From Xestospongia muta (Eukaryota; Porifera; Demospongiae; Haplosclerida; Petrosiidae), in assembly GCA_963693285.1 (NCBI GenBank), contig OY848917.1:17717245-17781244 (forward strand): a DNA stretch of 64,000 nt, read 5' to 3'. The translations under genes were made by a program, and so were the position numbers. The notes beneath the pieces are model-generated. The model worked only from the letters and a program-made list of their open reading frames with translations. It searched no databases and was not told the origin of the DNA. Positions within the stretch are counted from its first letter, which is position 1, and each line of letters starts with the position of its first letter. Shown here piece after piece: positions 41,301 through 52,396 of this stretch.

Positions 41301-44300
41301 ATCACCATAAATGTGGAAACAAAAAACAATAGAATAAACAAAATGACAAAATTGGATTCAATACACTTAGAATATTTATATTACAATATATTACACTTAC
41401 CCGCTATAATATGGCAAAGGACACATTCAGATGATAAGTAATGACAGCATCATAAATGTGGAAACAAAAAAATAGAATTAACAAAATGACAAAATTGGAT
41501 TTAATACATTTAGAATATTTACATTACAATATATCACACTTACCTCCTGTTATATTGCAAAGGACACATTCAGATGACAAGTAATGACAGTATCATAAAT
41601 GTGGAGACAAAAATAATACAATGAACAAAATGACAAAATTGCATTCAATACACTAAAAATATTTACATTACAATATATCACACTTACCTCCTGTTATATT
41701 GCAAAAGACACATTCAGATAACAAGTAATGACAGTATCATAAATGTGGAAACAAAAATAATACAATGAATAAAATGACAAATTTGAATTTAATACACTTA
41801 GAATATTTACATTACAATATATCACACTTACCTCCTATTATATTGCAAAGGACACATTCAGATGACAAGTAATGACAGCATCATAAATGTGAAAACAAAA
41901 AATAATAGAATGAACAAAATGACAAAATTGTATTCATTACAATTTGAATTTATATTGTAATATATAACACTTACAAGCTATTATATTGCAAAGGACATAT
42001 TCAGGTGACAAGTAATGACAGCATCATAAATGTAGAAACAAAAAATAATACAATGAACAAAATGACAAAATTGGATTCAATACACTTAGAATATCTACAT
42101 TAAAATAGATCACACTTACCCGCTATTATATTGCAAAGAACATATTCAGATGACAAGTAATGACAGCATCATAAATGTGGAAACAATAATAATAGAATGA
42201 ACAAAATGACAAAATTGCATTCAATACAACTCGAATTTATATTATAATATATAACACTTACAAGCTATTATATTGTAAAGACATATCAGATGATGAGTAA
42301 TAACAGCACCACAAACGTGCAAACAAAAACAATAGAGTAAACAAAATGACACAATTGCATTCAATACATTTAAAATATGCATTATAATATATCATATTTA
42401 CCTCCTATTATATTGTAACGGACACATAAAGATGATGAGTATTGACAGCATTATAAATGTGGAAACAAAAAAATAATAAAATGAACAAAATGACAAAATT
42501 GCATTCAATACATTTAGAATATCTACATTTCAATATATCACACTTACCCGCTATTATATTCCAAAGAACATATTCAGATAAAAAGTAATGACAGCATCAT
42601 AAAAGTGGAAACAAAAAATAATAGAATGAACAAAATGACAAAAATGCATTCAATACACTTAGAATATTTACATTAAAATATATCACATTTACCCGCTATT
42701 ATATTGCAAAGGACATATTCAGATAAAAAGTAATGACAGCATCATAAATGTGGAAACAAAAAACAATACAGTGAACAATTGAAATAATTGCATTCATTAC
42801 AATTTGAATTTATATTATAATATATAACACTTACAAGCTATTATATTGTGAAAAACATATTCGGATGACAGTAATGACATCATCATAAATGTGAAAACAA
42901 AAAAACAATAGAATAAACAAAATGACAAAATTGGATTCAATACACTTTGAATATTAACATTACAATATATCACACTTACATCCTGTTATATGGCAAAGGA
43001 CATATTCAGATGATAAATAATGACGGCATCATAAATGTGGAAACAAAAAAATAGAATTAACAAAATGACAAATGTGGACTCAATACACTTAGAATATTTA
43101 CATTGCAATATATCACACTTACCTCCTGTTATATTGCAAAAGACACATTCAGATGACAAGTAATGACAGCATCATAAATGTGGAAACAAAAAATAATAGA
43201 ATGAACAAAATGACAAAATTGGATTTAATACACTTAGAATATTCACATTACAATATATCACACTTACCTTCTGTTATATTGCAAAGGACACATTCAGATG
43301 ACAAGTAATGACAGCATCATAAATGTGGAAACAAAAAAAATAGAATGAACAAAATGACAAAACGACATTCAATACACTTAGAATTTACATTACTATATAT
43401 CACACTTACCCACTATTATATTCCAAAGAACACATTTAGATGACAAGTAATGACAGCATCATAAATGTGAAAACAAAAAATAAAAGATTGAACAAAATGA
43501 TAAAACGATATTCAATACACTTAGCATTCACATATAACATATCACACTTACCTGCTATTATATTGCAAAGGACACATTCAGACGACAAGTAATGACAGCA
43601 TCATAAATGTGGAAACAAAAAAAACATTAAAATTAACAAAATAACAAAATTGGATTCAATACAGTTAGAATATTTACATTACAATATATCACACTTACTT
43701 CCTATTATATTGCAAAGGACACATTCAGATAACAAGTAATGACAGCATCATAAATGTGGAAACAAAAAAAATAGAATTAACAAAATGACAAAATGACATT
43801 CAATACACTTAGCATTCGCATTATAACATATCACACATACCCACTATTATATTGCAAATGACACATTCAGATGACAAGTAATGACAGCATTTTAAATGTG
43901 GAAACAAAAAATAATAGAATTAACCAAATGACAAACAACATTCAATACACTTAGAATTTACATTACAATATATTACACTTACATCCTATTATATTGTAAA
44001 GGACATATTCAGATGACAAGTAATGACATCACCATAAATGTGGAAACAAAAAAATAGAATGAACAAAATGACAAAATGACATTCAATACACTCAGAATTT
44101 ACATTACTATATATCACACTTACCAACTATTATATTGTAAAGGACATATTCAGATAACAAGTAATAACAGCACCATAAGTGTGGAAACAAAAAGGAATAG
44201 AGTGAAGAAAATGACAAAATTGCATTCAATACAATTAGAATTTACATTAATCTAATCTCCTTAAGATAAGCATTAAGAACAATAGCTATCGAAGAAGTCA

Positions 44301-47300
44301 CTCATGTATACTCAACATGGAACGAGCATTGACCTATCTTTATATTTATGACCTCTGTTACATCCTCATAAATATGATTGTAACTAATTAATAAATACAC
44401 ATAAATTGGATTCTCACACAGAGACTACTTACTAGCTCTTTATAAAAAATACTTTCATTGTTAAGTGTTAGAAATATGACTTCTAAACTATATACCTTAT
44501 GTAAAATCACAATGTTTTGCAAAATATAATTGTTAATAATCTTTTATACTTATTGTGACACAAATAGAAGTCTGATACATTTGTTTAAGTCAGACAGAGT
44601 ATTTCTTTATCATTATAATCTTTATGTTATGTTATTACTAAAAGTTACTATCTATTCACACAGCTAAAGATTTGACTTCATTGTCATGATGTCAATTACT
44701 TCAATAGCAAAATTGATATCAGCATTATGGTTGACTAATATTTCAACAATATCTCTATCTCCTCGAGAACTTGCATAATGAAGAGCTGCCCATCCTCTCT
44801 ATTAGAAAAACACACAAACTATCAATTGTAAAATTAGACCACTAACACTCTATAATAACAGTACAAATACACATAACTTGTCTTTACATTGTTAATCTAT
44901 TAAATCTAGTCTGTCAGTCAGTACGTTTATATATTATTCATAATTCTACTACAATAACTAAACTATCTCTGTCTTACATTACATCCTCATTTATACAGTT
45001 TTTCCAATATAATATATGTACATAAACACTTACTTTGTTTACAAGATTTAGATTGGCTCCTTTCTCTGTTAAAATAAAAACAACATCCTTGTGTCCATTC
45101 TTCACTGCTAACATGACTGGAGTAGATCCTTCCTAAATATATTATAATAACCAAATTAACATGAGCCAAGCGAACATATCATAACATCAGTACATTATCT
45201 ATATCAACACTGCTATATATGAGTACACTAGTAACAAAAAAATCAAATAAACAAAATGACAAAATGACATTCAATACACTTAGCATTCGCATTATAACAT
45301 ATCACAATTACCTCCTATTATATTGGAAAGAACACATTTAGATGACAAGTAATGACATCACCACAAATGGGAAACAAAAAACAATAAAATGAACAAAATG
45401 ACAAAATTACATTCAATACACTTAGAATATTTACATTTTTATATATCACACTTACCAACTATTATATTGTAAAGGACATATTCAGATGAAAGTAATGACA
45501 TCACCATAAATGTGAAAACAAAAAACAATAGAATGAACAAAATGACAAAATTGCATTCAATACACGTAGAATTTACATTGTAACATATCACACTTACCCG
45601 CTATTATATTGCAAAGGACACATTCAGATAACAAGTAATGACGACATCATAGAAATGGAACAAAAAATAATAGAATGAACAAAATGACAAAATTGCATTC
45701 AATACACGTAGAATTTACATCATAACATATCACACTTACCCCCTATTATATTGCAAAGGACATATTCATGTGACAAGTAGTGACAGCATCATAAATGTGG
45801 AAACAAAAACAAAAGAATGAACAAAATGACAATTTTAGATTAAATACACTTAAAACATTTACATTTCAATATATCACACTTACCTCCTATTTTATTGCAA
45901 AGGACACATTCAGATGACAAGTAATGACAGCATCGTAAATGTGGAAATAAAAATTATAGAATGAACAAAATGATAAAATTGAATTCAATACACTTAGAAT
46001 ATTTACATTTAAATATATATTACACTTACCTCCTATTATATTGTAAAGGACATATTCAGATGACAAGTAATGACATCACCATAAATGTGAAAACAAAAAA
46101 AACCATTAGAATGAACAAACTGACAAACTTGCATTCAATACACTTAAAATTACATTATAATATATCACACATACCTTCTATTATATTGCAAAGGACACAT
46201 TCAGATGACAAGTAATGACAGCATCATAAATGTGGAAACAAAAATATAGAATGAACAAAATCACAAAATTGCATTTAATACACTTAGAGTATTTACATTA
46301 CAATATATCACACTTACCTCCTATTATATTGTAAAGGACACATGCAGATGACAAATATTGACACCATTATAAATGTGGAAACAAAGAAAATAGAATAAAC
46401 AAAATGAATGAAACGGCATTCAATACACTTAGAATATTTACATTACAATATATCACACTTACAAACTATTATATTGTAAAGGACATATTCAGATGACAAG
46501 TAGTGACAGCATCATATATGTGAAAACAAAAAAAAATAGAATGAACAAAATGACAAAATTAGATTAAATACACTTAGAACATTTACATTTCAATATATCA
46601 CACTTACCTCCTATTATATTGCAAAGGACACATTCAGATAACAAGTAATGACAGCATCATAAATGTGGAAACAAAAAATAATAGAATGAACAAAATGACA
46701 AAATTGGATTCAATACACTTAGAATATTTACATTAAAGTATATCACACTTACGTCCTATTATATTGCAAAGGACACATTCAGATGACAAGTAATGACATC
46801 ACCATAAATGTGGAAACAAAAAACAATAGAATGAACAAAATGACAAACTTACATTCAATACACTTAAAATTTACATTATAACATATCACACATACCTTCT
46901 ATTATATTGCAAAGGACACATTCAGATGACAAGTAATGACAGCATCATAAATGTGGAAACAAAAAATAATACAATGAACAAAATGACAAAACGACATTCA
47001 ATACACTTAGGATACGCATTATAACATATCACACTTACAAACTATTATATTGTAAAGGACATATTCAGATGACAAGTAGTGACAACATCATAAATGTGAA
47101 AACAAATACAATAAAATGAACAAATTGACAAAATTGCATTCAATACACTTAACAATTAACATTGAAATATAGCACACTTACCTCCTGTTATATTGCAAGT
47201 AATGACATCAACATAAATATGGAATTAAAAACAACAGAGTGAACAAAATGACAAAATTGCATTCAATACACTTAGAATATTTATATTACAATATATCACA

Positions 47301-50300
47301 CTTACTTTCTATTATATTGTAAGGACATATTCAATTGGTGATTGATGACAGCATTATAAATGTGGTAAGAAATAACATTAGAGTAAAAAAAAGAAAAAAA
47401 TGCATTTTATACACTTCAAATTTACATTTTTATACATCACACTTACCCGCTATTATATTGCAAAGGACACATTCAGATGACAAGTAATGACAGCATCATA
47501 AATGTAAAAACAAAAATAAAAGAATGAACAAAATGACAAAGTTGCATTCAATACACTTAGAATTTACATTACTATATATCATACTTACCCACTATTATAT
47601 TCCAAAGAACACATTTAGATGACAAGTAATGACAGCATCATAAATGTGTAAAGAAAATACAATAGAATGAACAAATTGACAAAATTGCATTTAATAAACT
47701 TAGAATTTACATTATAACATATCACCCTTACCCACTATTATATTGCAAAGGACATATTCAGATGACAATTAATGACAGCATCATAAACGTGGAAACAAAA
47801 AATAATACAATGAACAAAATGACAAAACCACATTCAATACACTTAGAATTTACATTATAACATATCACACTTACTTGCTATTATATTGATTGCAAGGGAC
47901 ATATTCAGATGATGAGTAATGACAGCATCATGAATGTGGAAACAAAAAACCACAGAATGAACATAATGACAAAATTGCATTCAATACACTTAGAATTTAC
48001 AATACATTATATCACACTTACCAACTATTATATTGTAAAGGACACATTCAGATGACAAGTAATGACATCACCATAAATGTGGAAACAAAAAATAGAGTGA
48101 ACAAAATGACAAAAATTGCATTCAATACACTTAGAATATTTAGATTACATTATATCACACTTACAAACTATTATATTGTAAAGGACATATTCAGATGACA
48201 AGTAGTGACAGTATCATAAATGTGAAAACAAAAAAAAATAGAATGAACAAATTGACAAAATTGCATTCAATACACTTAGGAATAAACATTAAAATATAGC
48301 ACACTTACATCCTGTTATATTGTAAATGACACATTCAAATGACAAGTAATGACATCACCATAAATATGGAAACAAAACATCAATAGATTATACAAAATGA
48401 CAAAATTGCATTTAAAACACTTAGAATATTTACATTACGATATATCACACTTACTTGCTATTATATTGTAAGGACATATTCAATTGGTAATTGATGACAT
48501 CATTATAAATGTGGTAAGAAAAAATATTAGAGTAAAAAAAAGAAAAAATGCACTTAATACACTTCGAATTTACATTTTTATATATCACGCTTACCCGCTA
48601 TTATATTGCAAAGGACATATTTAGATGACAAGTAATGACAGCATCATATATGTGGAAACAAAAACAAAAGAATGAACAAAATGACAAAGTTGGATTCAAT
48701 ACACTTAGAATACTTATATTACAATATATCACACTTACCTGCTATTATATTGCAAAGGACATATTCAGATGAGAATTAATGACAGCATCATAAATGTGTA
48801 AAGAAAATACAATAGAATGAACAAATGGACAAAATTGCATTTAATAAACTTAGAATTTACATTATAACATATCACCCTTACCCACTATTATATTGCAAAG
48901 GACATATTCAGATGACAATTAATGACAGCATCATAAATGTGTAAAGAAAATACAGTAGAATGAACATAATGACAAAATTGAATTCAATACACTTAGAATT
49001 TACATTTAACATATCATACTTACTTGCTATTATATTGCAAAGGACATATTCATGTGACAAGTAGTGACAGCATCATGAATGTGGAAACAAAAAACCAGAG
49101 AATGAACATAATGACAAAATTGCATTCAATGCACATAGCTGGGTTGTTGTGATTACAGGAGAAAAATAATGATTATAATTACTGATTACTTTCACTGGAT
49201 AGTAAAAGTAATGATTAAATTACTGATTTTTTTTGAAGTAATGATTACAATTATAGTTTCTTTCCCTTTGCTACATGTAGCCATGTCATTTGTTTCACAC
49301 AGTGTGATACAGCTACATTCAGTGACAAATTACATGTAGTGTTGTCAGTCATGTGACTGCTTTGTGCACAATGCACCATTACACATTGCACAATATGTAA
49401 AGAATGTTAAACTCACATTTACACACTTGTTTTTATTTATTGTCCAGCAAAAAATGCTGACATATTTAATGCATTAAACTATAAGGTACTGAATTACTAA
49501 TTGATTACAATTACTTAGTGTAATTACAATTACATTACAATTACTTGAGATAATGTAATCATTAATAATCATTACAATTACAATTACTGAATACAACAAC
49601 CTTGACACATAGAATTTACAATACATTATACCACACTTACCAACTATTATATTGTAAAGGACACATTGAGATAAGGAGTAATCACAGACAATAATTGCGG
49701 AAACAAAAAATATAGAGTAAATAAAATGTGACAATTTAGTTGGATTATTGTTATATCTTTAATATGACAACATATACTACCTTACTTTATAAAATAAATA
49801 TAATTGATAACATATGACATATTTTTATCAGTGATGTAAGCACTGTATATAAATATAAATTTAGATAAAAATTTGAAAAGAAATATTCTGTTCAAATATT
49901 TCACTGCTTCTAAGTACAATTTAGAGATATCTATACTACCATTCCTACATACTTTGCACTTGTTTCAGATGTTTTTATTGCCATACTTAAATTAAATGAA
50001 CTTTTATTTACTTTTTTGTCTTAATTTTTTGTTTAAATTATATACTAGCTAAAGATTTTGACGATTTTTTCTTCATTGTTATTATTATACATGTAGGTTG
50101 TATGAATGTACTTAGGATAAACTATACAACAGAGCATTGCTATAACTTAGAACAATTAGTAATGAATAGAAAAATTTTAATTTATGTATGGATGTGGAAT
50201 CAATACAAAAAGAGCACTAGCAATGTACTGTAACTATGCATATTTCTTTACTGATATAAGACAAAATAAATCTAATCTCCTTAAGTTAAGCATCAGGAAC

Positions 50301-52279
50301 AACGGTTACTGAAGAAGGAACTCAAGTACACTCAACATAGAACAGGCCTTGTGGTAGAGTCAAATACTAACTCATTGACCTTTCTTTATGTTTATGACCT
50401 CTGTTACATCCTCATAAATATGATTGTAACTAATTAATAAATACAAATAAATTGGATTCTCACACAGAGACTACTTACTAGCTCTTTATAATAAATACAT
50501 TCATTGTTAAGTGTTAGAAATAAGACTTCTAAAACTATATACCTAATGTAAAATCACAATGTTTTGCAAAAAATAATTGTTAATAATCTTTTATACTTAT
50601 TGTGACACATATAGAAGTCTGATAAACTTGTTTAAGTCAGACACAGTAGTTGTTTATCGTTATAATCTTTATGTTATGTCTTTACTAAAAGTTACTATCT
50701 ATTCACACAGCTTAAAGATTTGACTTCATTCTCATGATATCAATTACCTTAATAACAACATTGATATCAGCATTATGATTGACTAATATTTCAACAATAT
50801 CTCTATCTCCTTGAGAACTTGCATAATGAAGAGCTGCCCATCCTCTCTGTTAGAAAAACATACAAACTATCAATTGTAAAATTAGACCACTAACACTCTA
50901 CAATAACAGTACAAATACACATAACTTGTTTTTACATTGTTAGTCTATTAAATATTATCAAGTCAGCCAGTACTTCCATATGACTCTCTTATCATATTAT
51001 TTATAACTCTACTACAATAACCAACATTATCTCGTCTGACAATTACTGTATCTGACAAATTATTAGCAGTTTGCACAATAAAAACAAACAAGGCTGACTT
51101 TTTAATCTCAATTTAATGTCATCCTAATGTTTCTATATTAGCAAGGTTAACAATAGTAATAGATACACCAATACATTTGAGCATATACTGGTACTATAAT
51201 CATACTAAGTTTCAGAAATATACTGATAGTCAGAGACACAATACTTCTAGTTTTAAACATCCAATTTTAAAAGAAAAACTAAAAACATAACATAACAAAG
51301 TCATGCTTCATACAATGTTCTTCACTATTTTTTATGTGTCAGCACCTGAACTGATTACTGGAATATTTATGTAAAAAGTGATGTTTATCTATTATTATTA
51401 TTTATATTATTTACCATAACAACCTAAATATATTATAATAACCACATTAATATGAAATAGACTTACAAAATCTGTAGTATTTACATTAGCTCCTCTAACT
51501 AGAGCATCTTTTACTGCTGACAAGTCTCCTTTCTGAACAGATTCAATTAGACTGTTATTCTATTATAAAAACAAAAATATTAAATGCATTAGTAAATGTA
51601 CGACAGGATTTACATAAATCTAAAAAGACTTTAAAATAAATATTGCCAGCAACTTCTTAGTTAATTTATTTTAATGATTTCTTGTAGTCTAATGATTTGT
51701 ACAAAACATTGAACAGTATACCTAGTCATGTAGTAGTGAAAAGTTTGGGTATAATATCAATAGGAACATCTTTAATATAGTGATAAAGGTTATCTGATTC
51801 AGAGATATATCTTGGGCTAAAAGCAAACTAATTTACATCATTACATTATCTTGTAATATCCTTTAACATATTAAAAACTTGAGACAATATTTTACAAGTA
51901 TTCATATAAATAATGCTCCATAAATGTTCAATGACTTATGCAGTATGTGTATGAATACTGAGTATGTAATTAATAAACTATAAAAAGAGCAATAAACAGT
52001 ATCTTAAAACAACAATTAATGAAACATAACAAAAAAAACAGAATTTGCAATAACCATAGACAGTAATCATCAACTCATATTTATACACTATCATAAACCA
52101 CCCATCAATAATACTAACACTATACTACCATGAATTTTCATGAATTAAAAGCTCTATGTGATTCCTGTCCAGCATATAGATATCAGTGTATTTGAAATGA
52201 CTATTAACTCATTTATGATCATATATCTTCATCAAAACAAGCTTTATACATGTATATACATACATACATAAATATATGC

Positions 52280-52328
<49 letters not shown>

Positions 52329-52343
52329 TATTTATTTATTTAT

Positions 52344-52396
<53 letters not shown>

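Noticed and set aside
32740..49130. CRISPR-like array
   Set aside because: The units are about 145 bp and related over their whole length, with no short repeat plus unrelated spacer pattern, and the setting is an intron of an animal gene.
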